A DNA stretch of 40,321 nucleotides from Barnesiella sp. (GCA_014801075.1 JAAVEW010000022.1:2513-42833); one strand, 5' to 3'. Shown: positions 17,730 through 26,539, counted from the first letter of the stretch. Notes: generated by a model from the letters alone, not told the origin. Translations and numbers: made by a program.

Positions 17730-20700
17730 ATGAAGAAGTTAATTTTTGCAGCTATTGCGGCGGGGATTGCCTCTGTTGGTGCTACGGGGGCCGAAACGGC
17801 GCCTTTGTGGCTGAGAAACAGTGCAATATCTCCCGACGGAAGCACAGTCGCTTTCACATACAAAGGTGATATATACACCGTCGGTGTCAACGGCGGCAAA
17901 GCTACGCGCATCACCTCGGAGGGTTATAACACTACGCCCGTATGGAGTCCCGACTCGCGTAGCATAGCATTCAGCAGCTCGCGCCTCGGCAGCGACGACA
18001 TTTTCATTGTCGACGCGCTTGGCGGCACTCCCCGACGCCTGACCACCAACAGTGCCAACGAAACACCGCGCGCATTTCTCAACGACACCACCATCATATT
18101 CGACGCCAACATACTGCCTTCGCCCGCAGCCGCTGTGGCCGGAATACAGAACCAGACCTACACCGTCTCGACCCGTGGCGGACGCCCCGCGCTGATGATG
18201 TCGATACCTACTCTGGGCATGAGCGTCAACGCCGCCGGCGACATCCTGTACCGCGACCGCAAGGGCTACGAGGACCCGCTGCGCAAGCATGAACGCTCAT
18301 CGGGCACCGGCGATATATGGCTCATACGCGACGGCAAGTTCACCAAGCTCACCGACTTCAACGGCCACGACATCGACCCGGCGTGGGGCAATGGTGACAC
18401 ATTTTACTACGTCAGCGAGGAGGACAACAACACGCTCAATATCTACTCCCGCAATATCGACGGCTCAAACCGCCGCCGACTGACCGACTACGACACCCAC
18501 CCCGTGCGCTCGCTCACAGCAAGCGCCGACGGTTCGGTGCTCGCCTACTCGTGGGACGGCGAACTCTACACCCTGCGCCCCGGCCAGGAGCCCCGCAAGA
18601 TTGATGTGGAGATTGTGGCCGACCTCTACGACGCCGACAATGTCAAGAACTACACCGGAGGCGGCGCAACCACGCTGGCCGTATCGCCCGACGGCAAGGA
18701 GGTGGCTTTCATAATACGCGGCGACATCTACGTCACCTCAACAAAGTATAAGACCACACGCCGCATCACCGACACTCCGGGACAGGAACGCTGCGTCAGC
18801 TTCTCGCCCGACGGCCGCACCCTCGTCTACGACAGCGAGCGCGACGGCAAGTGGCAGCTCTTCACCTCCAAGATAAAGAACGACAAGGACAAACTCTTCA
18901 CCTACGCCGACGAGATTGTAGAGGAACCGCTCTACAGCTGCGAGACAACCGCGCAGCAACCCGAATTCAGCCCCGACGGCAAGAAAGTGGCCTTCCTTGA
19001 AAACCGCACCGCCATACGTGTCATCGACCTCGCCACCAAGACTCCGGTTACGGCGCTCGACGGCAAGTGGAACTACTCGTATGCCGACGGCGACGTGACA
19101 TTCCGCTGGAGTCCCGACTCACGCTGGCTGCTGACTTCATATATCGGCGACGGTGGCTGGAACAATTCCGACATCGCACTCGTCAGCGCCGACGGCAAGG
19201 AAATAGTCGACCTCACCGAGAGCGGTTATGCCGAGGGTAATCCCCGCTGGGCGCTCGACGGCAAAGGTTTCACCTACGAGTCAGGCCGTTACGGCTACAA
19301 GAACCAGGCTTCGTGGGGCGAGCAGTCCGACATCCTGCTCATGATGCTCGATGGCGAGGGCTGGGACATGCTCAACCGCTCCAAGGAGGAAGCCGAACTG
19401 GCCGAGGAAGCCAAGAATGACGAAAAGGCCGACAACGGCGATGCCGACGACAGCAAGAAAAAGGATAAAAAGAAGGATAAGAAAGGTAAGAAGGGTGACG
19501 ACAAGAAAGAGGCCGATGACGACGTGAAGCCGCTCAAATTTGACCTCGACAACCGCAGTTACCGCACACGCCGCCTCACCTCCAACTCCGGATTTATCGG
19601 CGACTACTTCCTTGACAACAAGGGTGAAAACCTCTACTACACCGTAATGGGTGCCGACGGCAATCCTTGCCTTATGAAGAAGGACCTGAAGAAGGGCGAC
19701 ACCTCGGTATTCGCAGCCGACGTGAGCGGCGGTTTCGAACCTGACAAGGCGGGCGAGAACCTCTACATCATCTCCGGCGACGGACTCAGCAAACTGTCGC
19801 TTGCCGACGGCTCGACGGAGCGTATCGAATTTAACGCGCTCTACACCCGCACCCCCTCGGCCGAACGCGAATATATCTACGACCACATGCTCAGCCAGGT
19901 CAAGGCGAAGTTCTACGACGAGTCGCTTCACGGCGTCGACTGGGCGAAATATGGCGAGGAGTACCGCAAGTTCCTCCCCTACATCAACAATAACCGCGAC
20001 TTCGCGACACTGCTCAGCGAAATCCTCGGCGAACTCAACGCATCGCACACCGGAGGCCGCTATTACGGACCGGGGGCTCCGCTGGCTACCGCCTCGCTCG
20101 GAGCATTCTTCGACGAGAGCTACAAGGGCAACGGCCTCAAGGTGGAGGAAGTGATAGCCCGCGGACCTCTCTCCACTACCAAAGCAGACATGCACCCCGG
20201 TGATGTTATCCTCAAAATCGACGGCGTGGAACTGACCGACGGCGCCGACTACTTCCCTCTGCTCGAAGGCAAAGCCGGCAAGAAAGTGAAACTCGAAGTG
20301 AAGCCCGCCAAGGGTGGCGACAACCGCACCGTGGAGGTGACCGCCACATCGCAGGGTGCCATCTCCAACCTGCTCTACGAGCGTTGGGTGGAGCACAATC
20401 AGGCGATGGTCGACTCGCTGTCGGGCGGCCGACTTGGCTACGTACACGTGCGCGGCATGGACTCCGAGAGCTACCGTCGTGTATATCAGGACCTTCTCGG
20501 CAAATACCGCAACCGCGAGGGCGTGGTGGTCGATACCCGATTCAATGGCGGCGGCTGGCTGCACAACGACCTGTTGCTGCTTCTCTCCGGCAAGGAGTAT
20601 ATGCAATACGTGCCCCGCGGCCAGTATATCGGTTCGGAACCGTGGTCGCAGTGGAACCGCCCGTCGGTAATGCTCGTCAACGAGGGTAACTACTCCGACG

Positions 20701-20984
20701 CTTCCGGTACGCCCGAAGCATACCAGGCACTCGGTATCGGCGACATTGTCGGTTCGCCCGTGCCCGGCACCATGACCGCAGTGTGGTGGGAGACCCAGAT
20801 TGACCCGACCCTCATATTCGGTATTCCGCAGGTAACAAACAAACTCTACGGCAAGACCGTGCTTGAGAACAAGCAGCTCAACCCCGACGTACTTATCTAC
20901 AATAAGCCCGACGAACTCATCAACGGCAAGGATGCCCAGCTCGAAGGCGCCGTGGCTCATCTCCTCAACAAATTAAATAAGTAA
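17730..20984 (+). CDS. Tricorn-like S41 family peptidase with PDZ domain
   Basis: A 1084-aa exported protease. Residues 1-20 form a signal peptide. Residues about 25-530 are beta-propeller repeats of the TolB/WD40-like kind (ISPDGSTVAFTYKGDIYT; WSPDSRSIAFSS). A strongly charged Lys/Asp/Glu linker spans about 550-600. A tail-protease helical domain, then a PDZ domain (about 800-873, HPGDVILKIDGVEL), lead to the S41 catalytic core with the nucleophile probably Ser989 in EGNYSDASG. The architecture matches tricorn protease, which trims peptides to short products; here it is periplasmic. The stop codon lies inside the left arm of the hairpin element at 20978-21162. C69 and zinc peptidases follow. 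Confidence 0.9.
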   Translation: MKKLIFAAIAAGIASVGATGAETAPLWLRNSAISPDGSTVAFTYKGDIYTVGVNGGKATRITSEGYNTTPVWSPDSRSIAFSSSRLGSDDIFIVDALGGTPRRLTTNSANETPRAFLNDTTIIFDANILPSPAAAVAGIQNQTYTVSTRGGRPALMMSIPTLGMSVNAAGDILYRDRKGYEDPLRKHERSSGTGDIWLIRDGKFTKLTDFNGHDIDPAWGNGDTFYYVSEEDNNTLNIYSRNIDGSNRRRLTDYDTHPVRSLTASADGSVLAYSWDGELYTLRPGQEPRKIDVEIVADLYDADNVKNYTGGGATTLAVSPDGKEVAFIIRGDIYVTSTKYKTTRRITDTPGQERCVSFSPDGRTLVYDSERDGKWQLFTSKIKNDKDKLFTYADEIVEEPLYSCETTAQQPEFSPDGKKVAFLENRTAIRVIDLATKTPVTALDGKWNYSYADGDVTFRWSPDSRWLLTSYIGDGGWNNSDIALVSADGKEIVDLTESGYAEGNPRWALDGKGFTYESGRYGYKNQASWGEQSDILLMMLDGEGWDMLNRSKEEAELAEEAKNDEKADNGDADDSKKKDKKKDKKGKKGDDKKEADDDVKPLKFDLDNRSYRTRRLTSNSGFIGDYFLDNKGENLYYTVMGADGNPCLMKKDLKKGDTSVFAADVSGGFEPDKAGENLYIISGDGLSKLSLADGSTERIEFNALYTRTPSAEREYIYDHMLSQVKAKFYDESLHGVDWAKYGEEYRKFLPYINNNRDFATLLSEILGELNASHTGGRYYGPGAPLATASLGAFFDESYKGNGLKVEEVIARGPLSTTKADMHPGDVILKIDGVELTDGADYFPLLEGKAGKKVKLEVKPAKGGDNRTVEVTATSQGAISNLLYERWVEHNQAMVDSLSGGRLGYVHVRGMDSESYRRVYQDLLGKYRNREGVVVDTRFNGGGWLHNDLLLLLSGKEYMQYVPRGQYIGSEPWSQWNRPSVMLVNEGNYSDASGTPEAYQALGIGDIVGSPVPGTMTAVWWETQIDPTLIFGIPQVTNKLYGKTVLENKQLNPDVLIYNKPDELINGKDAQLEGAVAHLLNKLNK

Positions 20985-21162
20985 CTGTTCAAAATTATTT
21001 TAATATTATGACGGAAGGATTTTCCTGACGATTTTTCACGAGGAAGAAGGAGTGTAGCGAGCTACATGACTGATGACGAGGGGAAAAGCGGCAGAAAAGA
21101 CTCCGACAGAATATTAAGATAATGAGAACGGTTAGTATAAAATAATTTTAAACAGTTACTTA
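20978..21162. repeat. 185-bp hairpin element with 25-bp terminal inverted repeats (MITE-like)
   Basis: Terminal arms 20978-21002 and 21138-21162 are inverted copies matching at 24 of 25 bases (TAAGTAACTGTT at each outer end). The interior is also an imperfect inverted repeat around TGTAGC-GA-GCTACA (21053-21066); for example AATATT-TG-CGGA blocks occur in both arms. The outermost bases are TA on both sides, compatible with a TA target. It carries no ORF. It supplies the stop codon of the S41 gene and fills the gap to the C69 gene. It may be a non-autonomous element or a structured RNA/terminator. Confidence 0.75.
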
Positions 21163-21175
21163 GCAAATAAGAACA

Positions 21176-22807
21176 ATGAAACGACTTACAGCCATACTTA
21201 CCGCGGCCGTAGCTGCCGCAATCCCCGCTCTGGCCTGCACGAGCCTTATCGTGGCCAAGGGTGCGGGCGCAGACAACAGCGTGTTCGTAACCTATGCAGC
21301 CGACTCCCACAATCTCTACGGCGAGCTCTACAACCAACCCGCAGCCGACCATCCCGCCGGCGCAATGCGTAAGGTTATCGAATGGGACACGGCGCGTCCG
21401 CTCGGCGAAATTCCCGAAGTGGCACATACCTACGCTACCATCGGCAACATGAACGAGCATGGTCTCACCATCGCCGAGAGCACATGGGGCGGCCGTCCCG
21501 AGCTCGAAGGCAGTGGCATGATTGACTACGGCTCGCTCATCTATATCACGCTGCAGCGCGCCAAGAATGCCCGCGAGGCTATCAAGGTGATGACCGACCT
21601 CGTTGACAAGTACGGCTACGCGAGCGAGGGTGAGTCATTCTCCATCGCCGACCCCAACGAGGCGTGGATTATGGAGATGATTGGCAAAGGTAAGGCCGAC
21701 AAGGGAGCCGTATGGGTGGCACGCCGTGTGCCCGACGGATATATCTCCGGCCACGCCAACCATGCGCGCATCCACACCTTCCCCCTCAACGACCCCGAGA
21801 CGCTTTACAGCAAGGATGTAATCAAGTTTGCCCGCAAGCAGGGTTACTTCAACGGCAAGGACGAGGAGTTCGACTTCTCGAAAGCCTACGCCGTCACCGA
21901 CTTCGGCGCTCTGCGCGGCTGCGATGCCCGCGTGTGGGCGTTCTACAACCGCCACGCCGACGGCATGGACAAGTACCTGCCGTGGATCGACCGCGCCGAG
22001 GGTGAGCCTCTCCCCCTCTGGGTCAAGCCAAACAAACCTGTCACTGCCGACGACATGAAGGCCATGATGCGCGACCACTTCGAGGACACCCCCTACGAGA
22101 TGACAAGCGACATAGGCGCAGGTCCTTACCACGTGCCCTACCGCTGGCGTCCGATGACATTTACCGTTGACTCGGTGGAATATACCAACGAGCGCGCCAT
22201 CGCCACTCAGCAGACCGGCTTCTCGTTCGTAGCCCAAATGCGCGACTATCTGCCCGACTACATGAAGGGACTGCTGTGGTTCGGTACCGACGATGCCAAC
22301 ACCTGCGTCTACCTCCCCATCTTCTGCTCCGTGGAGCATGCTCCCCACGAAGTGGCTCAGGGCAACGGCGACATGAACACTCTGTCATGGACCTCCAATT
22401 TCTGGGTCAACAACTACGTGGCCAATCAGGCCTACAACCGCTACTCGCAGATGATTCCCGACATACGCAAAGTGCAGTCGGAACTCGAAAACGCTATCAA
22501 CGAGGATGTTGCCGTAGCCATTGACCAAGTGCCCTCGTTTGACACCGAGGACGCCAAGGAACTCCTTCAGAATCTTGCCGACATATGGGCCAAGAAGGCC
22601 ACCGACCGCTACAAGCAGCTCGGCGACTACCTCTTCGTGAAGTATATGGACGGCAACATGAAAAACGAGGAGAACGGTCAGTTCAAGCGCAACGAATACG
22701 GCATGCCCGCCTACCCGTCGTTCCCCGGCTACGACGAGCGTTACTACCGCTCGATAGTAAAAGATGCCGGCGAGCACCTCAAAGTGCGCGAAATCGACTA
22801 TAAGTAA
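21176..22807 (+). CDS. C69 family dipeptidase
   Basis: A 543-aa exported Ntn-hydrolase dipeptidase of the PepD/U34 group. The signal peptide covers residues 1-20 and cleavage before Cys21 (PALA-CTSLIVAKGA) would expose the N-terminal nucleophilic cysteine, the hallmark of family C69. The following GNMNEHGLTIAESTWGGR and IADPNEAWIMEMIGKG motifs are family-typical, and the length is normal. The likely role is cleaving dipeptides in the periplasm for amino-acid uptake. It lies between a tricorn-like S41 peptidase and a zinc metallopeptidase, all on the plus strand, which could together convert oligopeptides to amino acids. No clear promoter other than the hairpin element lies upstream. Confidence 0.92.
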   Translation: MKRLTAILTAAVAAAIPALACTSLIVAKGAGADNSVFVTYAADSHNLYGELYNQPAADHPAGAMRKVIEWDTARPLGEIPEVAHTYATIGNMNEHGLTIAESTWGGRPELEGSGMIDYGSLIYITLQRAKNAREAIKVMTDLVDKYGYASEGESFSIADPNEAWIMEMIGKGKADKGAVWVARRVPDGYISGHANHARIHTFPLNDPETLYSKDVIKFARKQGYFNGKDEEFDFSKAYAVTDFGALRGCDARVWAFYNRHADGMDKYLPWIDRAEGEPLPLWVKPNKPVTADDMKAMMRDHFEDTPYEMTSDIGAGPYHVPYRWRPMTFTVDSVEYTNERAIATQQTGFSFVAQMRDYLPDYMKGLLWFGTDDANTCVYLPIFCSVEHAPHEVAQGNGDMNTLSWTSNFWVNNYVANQAYNRYSQMIPDIRKVQSELENAINEDVAVAIDQVPSFDTEDAKELLQNLADIWAKKATDRYKQLGDYLFVKYMDGNMKNEENGQFKRNEYGMPAYPSFPGYDERYYRSIVKDAGEHLKVREIDYK

Positions 22808-22831
22808 TTCACTGTCAAAGAATAGAATAAG

Positions 22832-23704
22832 ATGAGACTTGACGGACGACGCCGAAGCAATAACGTGGACGACCGCCGCCGCATATCGGGAAAATCGGTT
22901 GCGGCGGGGGGCGGACTCGTAGGTGTTATCATAGCCGTAGTCGTAGCCCTCATGGGCGGCGGCGATGTAAGCGACGTAATCAGCAACGTAGCCTCGCAAG
23001 GATTTGGCGCGGGCAACGGGTCATATCCCGAATATGTGGAGGACGAGACCGATGCCTACCTCTTCGACTTATCCTCAAAGGTATTTGCCGGCACTGAGGA
23101 TGTGTGGCGCGAGGAGTTTCGCAAAAACGGTTGGGGCGAATACCGCGAACCCAAACTCGTAATCTACAGGGACGCCGTAGAGACCGGTTGCGGTCAGGGC
23201 ACTGCGCAGACAGGCCCGTTCTACTGCTCGGCCGACCAGACTGTATATATCGACCTTGACTTCTTCCGCAACATGGAGCAGACCATAGGCGGTGGCGGCG
23301 ACTTCGCCTATGCCTATGTGATAGCTCACGAGGTGGGCCACCACGTGCAGTATCTCCTCGGCACATTGCAGGAGAAGCACAATGAGATGGCACGTCTGCC
23401 CGAGAGCGAAGCCAACAAGATAAGCGTACGCCTCGAACTGCAGGCCGATTACTACGCCGGCGTGTGGGCATACCATGACAATGAAATGTTTGGCTCACTC
23501 GAACCCGGCGACCTCGAGAAAGCCATGAACGTAGCATCGAAAATCGGCGACGACTACCTGCAGCGCAAAGCCTACGGCCGCGAAATGCCCGAGACATTCA
23601 ACCACGGGCGCTCCGAGCAACGCATGCGCTGGTTCAAAAAAGGCTTCGACACCGGCTCCTCCACCGGAGGCAACACCTTCACCCCCGCCTACTCCAACCT
23701 GTAA
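22832..23704 (+). CDS. YpfJ-type neutral zinc metallopeptidase
   Basis: A 290-aa protein with a short positively charged N-terminus (MRLDGRRRSNNVDDRR), a glycine-rich single membrane segment (about residues 24-46) and an extracytoplasmic zinc-peptidase domain. The metal-binding motif HEVGHH is at residues 166-171, and the third ligand is likely the glutamate in LELQADYYAGVWAYH. Family signature elements YCSADQTVYIDLDFF and RMRWFKKGFDTG are present. The membrane topology is that of the YpfJ/KPN_02809 family; physiological substrates are unknown. It starts 24 bp after the C69 dipeptidase gene, so the two are probably co-transcribed, and a strong terminator follows at 23814-23842. Confidence 0.9.
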   Translation: MRLDGRRRSNNVDDRRRISGKSVAAGGGLVGVIIAVVVALMGGGDVSDVISNVASQGFGAGNGSYPEYVEDETDAYLFDLSSKVFAGTEDVWREEFRKNGWGEYREPKLVIYRDAVETGCGQGTAQTGPFYCSADQTVYIDLDFFRNMEQTIGGGGDFAYAYVIAHEVGHHVQYLLGTLQEKHNEMARLPESEANKISVRLELQADYYAGVWAYHDNEMFGSLEPGDLEKAMNVASKIGDDYLQRKAYGREMPETFNHGRSEQRMRWFKKGFDTGSSTGGNTFTPAYSNL

Positions 23705-23748
23705 CCAAGCTGTAAGGCAGGCTTAAACCAAGCTACAAAAAATAATAA

Positions 23749-23812
23749 GCAAGAATTTATAATGCAATCAATTATAAAGCAAGCATTTATAAATGCAATC
23801 AATTACAATAAA
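23749..23812. repeat. Two-copy tandem repeat, 30 and 34 bp
   Basis: Copy 1 (23749-23778) and copy 2 (23779-23812) both start GCAAG and contain AATGCAATCAATTA; they differ by a few substitutions and small insertions. AT-rich and non-coding, directly before the terminator that ends the peptidase genes. Confidence 0.6.
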
Positions 23813-23813
23813 G

Positions 23814-23848
23814 CAGCGGGCGAGTCATGAACTCGCCCGCTGTATTTT
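23814..23848 (+). terminator. Intrinsic terminator after the peptidase gene cluster
   Basis: A perfect 12-bp stem, CAGCGGGCGAGT (23814-23825) / ACTCGCCCGCTG (23831-23842), with a 5-nt loop, is followed by TATTTT. It ends the plus-strand S41-C69-YpfJ run and may also act on the convergent minus-strand gene. Confidence 0.85.
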
Positions 23849-23924
23849 TATACTCCAAATAAATTTTATCGGACAGCAATAATATTATTAACCTCAATTA
23901 TTGCTATGAATCAATATATTAGAA

Positions 23925-24704
23925 TTAGTTGAAAACTTGATTTGCAGTTGAGGCATATTCCCCAGTACTTACATTAATTAAATATACGCGAGCAACGTTA
24001 TTCTTGATTTTAACATCTATAAAATAGCCCACAGCTGAAAAATTATCTGTCTTAACAGTAGTACGGTTGTTATATTCTCCCGATTGCTGTTCCTCTATTT
24101 CTTCTTTTAATTTCTCAAGATACTCCTTAGCAACAACTTTATAATTGCTTTCTAATAATGCATCAAGTATAATATCCTTTATTTGATCTCTATTTAACCC
24201 GTCCCCTGTTACTATTGTGTTAATCGCAATACGTGAACCTGAGCTAATGGGTTCCATCGCTTTATTTATTGCTTTTTCAATAGCCAAACTTTCATCCATT
24301 TTAGGCGTTTCCTTCACAGGTTCACTTACTGGTTGGGCTACTACAGGATCAGGAATATCTACATATCTGTATACATCTGCACTTGTGGAGTACAAATAAT
24401 AACTTACTACATTCCCTGATGATAATTCAAATCCATCATCCCTCTTTGAGAATGAGAAGTTCTTCAAGAACACGTCGTTTCCGTAGGCTTGCTTTGCCTT
24501 GTTTAGAAGTCGATTTTCGAGTTCTCCGGCAGGAATGGTTGGAGTCACGATTTTATTTCTTTTTCCCTTAACCTCATCTCCAATTTCCGTACCTGTTATA
24601 CGACTGACGTATTGCAGTTCCTGACGAGCATAAGCTGTTAGTGCAAAGAATGAGCAAAGCACAATCATTGCATACTTAATTTTTTGATGAATACTTCGAG
24701 CCAT
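23925..24704 (-). CDS. Secreted CsgG/LpoB-like hypothetical protein
   Basis: A 259-aa protein starting at the ATG read from 24704 (a second ATG lies 3 bp upstream), chosen because it opens a clear signal peptide, MARSIHQKIKYAMIVLCSFFALTAYA, with cleavage near residue 26. An upstream extension in the same frame runs into inverted-repeat leader sequence and looks non-coding. The N-terminal half is unrecognised. Residues about 155-259 follow the pattern of CsgG, FlgO and LpoB proteins: SRIAINTIVTGDGL, then YKVVAKEYLEKLKEEIEEQ, then YFIDVKIKNNVARVYLINVSTGEYAS. Such proteins are periplasmic or outer-membrane-linked secretion or cell-wall regulators. There is no lipobox. Codon use is more AT-rich than flanking genes, which suggests transfer. 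The function is not known. Confidence 0.7.
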   Translation of the reverse strand: MARSIHQKIKYAMIVLCSFFALTAYARQELQYVSRITGTEIGDEVKGKRNKIVTPTIPAGELENRLLNKAKQAYGNDVFLKNFSFSKRDDGFELSSGNVVSYYLYSTSADVYRYVDIPDPVVAQPVSEPVKETPKMDESLAIEKAINKAMEPISSGSRIAINTIVTGDGLNRDQIKDIILDALLESNYKVVAKEYLEKLKEEIEEQQSGEYNNRTTVKTDNFSAVGYFIDVKIKNNVARVYLINVSTGEYASTANQVFN

Positions 24705-24759
24705 CATTTTTAAGATTAAATCAATGGCCTTACAGTCCAATCGGCCGGTTCTCAGATGC

Positions 24760-24929
24760 AGAAGCGTGGACAGCATTGCCACACCTGCTGTTGATGGTCC
24801 TGAGAAAACCTTGTATGCAAAGGTATGAAACAAGTTGCCCACGCTATAGCGTGAGAACCGCCTTGTTACCTTCTTGCATACTTCGAAAATTTCTCAGGTT
24901 TTCAACAGCAAGATAAGCAAAACGCTTCT
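24760..24929. repeat. Long imperfect inverted repeat in the leader of the CsgG-like gene
   Basis: The two halves pair as nested blocks: AGAAGCGT (24760-24767) with ACGCTTCT (24922-24929); TGCTGTTGA (24786-24794) with TCAACAGCA (24902-24910); CCTGAGAAA (24799-24807) with TTTCTCAGG (24890-24898); GTATGCAA (24813-24820) with TTGCATAC (24874-24881); the centre is the perfect palindrome CACGCTATAGCGTG (24840-24853). A 9-bp direct repeat, CAATCGGCC, flanks the block at 24738-24746 and 24990-24998 and might be a target duplication or chance. On the minus strand this would be a structured 5' leader. Confidence 0.7.
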
Positions 24930-24969
24930 TCTTTTAATTAGTATGTCGTGTCATTCCGGATTGACAATG

Positions 24970-25000
24970 CAAATTTACGAAATAAACTTCAATCGGCCAA
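24970..25000 (-). promoter_or_regulatory. Bacteroidetes-type promoter reading into the CsgG-like gene leader
   Basis: On the minus strand TTG (25000-24998), 20 bp, then TAAATTTG (24977-24970) fits the consensus. Transcription from about 24963 would give a 5' leader of roughly 259 nt containing the long inverted repeat. A second -7-like TACCTTTG at 24825-24818 has no -33 partner. Confidence 0.55.
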
Positions 25001-25126
25001 GTGTAAATGGATTAGATAACTTACTTTTGGGATTTGTTACTACACCGAGAACCAAAAACGAACCAATTAAGGCAATAAAATCGGTAAATAACGCTAAAAG
25101 ACACATTATGTAATCTGCCATTCAAT

Positions 25127-25333
25127 ATGAATACTTTTTATAAAGTATGGGGCGCTACCACCCCTGAAGAAACGCAATTAAAACTTGAAGAGCAAAGACA
25201 AGAAGTATTGGAGACTTTAACATCCCAAGGAATCTCTCAATCCAGAAATCTTGAAGAGCAAGCACTATTGCTGGTAGGGAAAGGTATATATAAGATATTG
25301 ATTAAGGGAGGGAGAGATTGGGAGTGGAGTTGA
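25127..25333 (+). CDS. Small hypothetical ORF, doubtful
   Basis: A 68-aa reading frame beginning MNTFYKVWGATTPEETQLK. It is rich in Glu, Gln and Leu over residues 12-45, so it could form a helix, and it does not overlap another gene. The stop lies 15 bp from the convergent ATPase gene. A -7-like TACTTTTG at 25022-25029 lies upstream without a -33 box. No family is recognised. It could be a remnant of a larger gene in this AT-rich island. From 24705 to 25126 there is otherwise only leader and repeat sequence. Confidence 0.35.
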   Translation: MNTFYKVWGATTPEETQLKLEEQRQEVLETLTSQGISQSRNLEEQALLLVGKGIYKILIKGGRDWEWS

Positions 25334-25348
25334 GAGTTCTGATTGGGG

Positions 25349-26539
25349 TTAGTAAAGGAAGCCGAAGAGCCATAGGGGAATTTTGTTGCCGAAACCTACT
25401 GCCATGTCATCGGCAGCTATATAGCTGTCGGGAATATCCTTAATTTGTGAGAAACCTTTTCCGGCTCCTCCAACCTCAAACAGGTATCGGTTATCGACAA
25501 GCAGGTCACCATCTTTAGGATAGGCAACCTCTGAGGAATGTGCCATCATTGAGGCAAGAAATGTCTCTCTCACCTTTCCTTTGTCAGCATAGCCCAATGC
25601 ATAAATAATCGAGGGGTTATCGAAAATAATTTTTTGAGGTTTTGCCAATGACTTCGGATTTCGTTCTGTCTTGTAATACAGCAATCGTATTATTTGAGAT
25701 CGCTCAAGCAATGAAAGTATCTTAATCATTTGATTTACCGAAACGCCAAGCATCTCAGCGGTTGCTTTTGCATTAAGAGGCGACGGAGTCAGAGATGCTA
25801 CTATCGTGAGCAGGTGCTTTGCCCGTATAAGCGTTGCATATTCGAGATTTTCTACGGCCGGAATATCATAGTCAATCACACTTGACACCATGTTATTGAC
25901 ACGAATGAGATAATCGGCTTCCGTTTCAGTGGTATAGAACGGGTAGAAACCGTGCTTAAGATACTTTTGAAAGTATTTCAAAATATCTAACTGACTTGAA
26001 ATCTCATGAGCAATCCGTTCATGATTGTAAAGTATATCGGTCAAGGAAACAGGAGCAAACTTTATATCAAGAAATTCAAGATATTCGCGAAATGACAATC
26101 CCGATAAATTATATATCAGAGTGCGGCGCGACAAATCGGCTATCGAGTGGTCAATTTCCAATAGCGAGCTGCCTGTAAATACGATACTGATACCGGGGAA
26201 AAAATCATACAGATTTTTTATCTGGCGTTCCCAACCCGGCAGTCGATGCACCTCGTCGATAAAAAGATGTGTTATCCCTTCAGACTCCGCTTGTTCTGCC
26301 AAATCCATCAGCGTATGCCCTGCAAACCATATATCATCGAGCGACACATATAATGCTTTTTCGGGGTCGGGAAAAGCCAGTTTGATACGTTGTAGCATCA
26401 TTGTTGTCTTTCCTACCCCACGTGCGCCCTTAATTCCTATCAGTCGGGCATTCCACGATATTTGATTGTATAAATCACGTACATGGTCAGTCGAAGTATA
26501 TTTCAACAATCTTAAGTATTGCCGTTTCAGTGTTTTCAT
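25349..26539 (-). CDS. AAA_14/DUF4143 ATP-binding protein
   Basis: A 396-aa P-loop ATPase of the large archaeal/bacterial AAA_14 + DUF4143 group, common and often multicopy in Bacteroidetes. Walker A is GARGVGKTT (residues 38-46), Walker B is LFIDEVHRLPGWE (about 92-104), and a sensor-like VFTGSSLLEI follows near 120. The C-terminal third contains a winged-helix-like segment (AKATAEMLGVSVNQMIKILSLLERS) and the DUF4143 end. No role is firmly established; it has no visible toxin or nuclease partner here. The gene is AT-rich compared with flanking core genes and is preceded by five tandem 29-bp repeats, which may be its operator. Confidence 0.88.
   Translation of the reverse strand: MKTLKRQYLRLLKYTSTDHVRDLYNQISWNARLIGIKGARGVGKTTMMLQRIKLAFPDPEKALYVSLDDIWFAGHTLMDLAEQAESEGITHLFIDEVHRLPGWERQIKNLYDFFPGISIVFTGSSLLEIDHSIADLSRRTLIYNLSGLSFREYLEFLDIKFAPVSLTDILYNHERIAHEISSQLDILKYFQKYLKHGFYPFYTTETEADYLIRVNNMVSSVIDYDIPAVENLEYATLIRAKHLLTIVASLTPSPLNAKATAEMLGVSVNQMIKILSLLERSQIIRLLYYKTERNPKSLAKPQKIIFDNPSIIYALGYADKGKVRETFLASMMAHSSEVAYPKDGDLLVDNRYLFEVGGAGKGFSQIKDIPDSYIAADDMAVGFGNKIPLWLFGFLY

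Noticed and set aside
19281-20960. 559-codon minus-strand frame opposite the S41 protease
   Set aside because: It shadows a confidently assigned protease with signal peptide, PDZ and catalytic motifs; its own peptide is low-complexity His/Val/Glu-rich without a recognisable domain.
24738-24998. Transposon insertion defined by the CAATCGGCC direct repeats
   Set aside because: The sequences just inside the two copies do not form matching terminal inverted repeats, so the 9-bp repeat may be chance; kept only as a remark.
24874-25113. 79-codon plus-strand frame
   Set aside because: It runs antisense through the leader inverted repeat and a good minus-strand promoter and has no recognisable feature.
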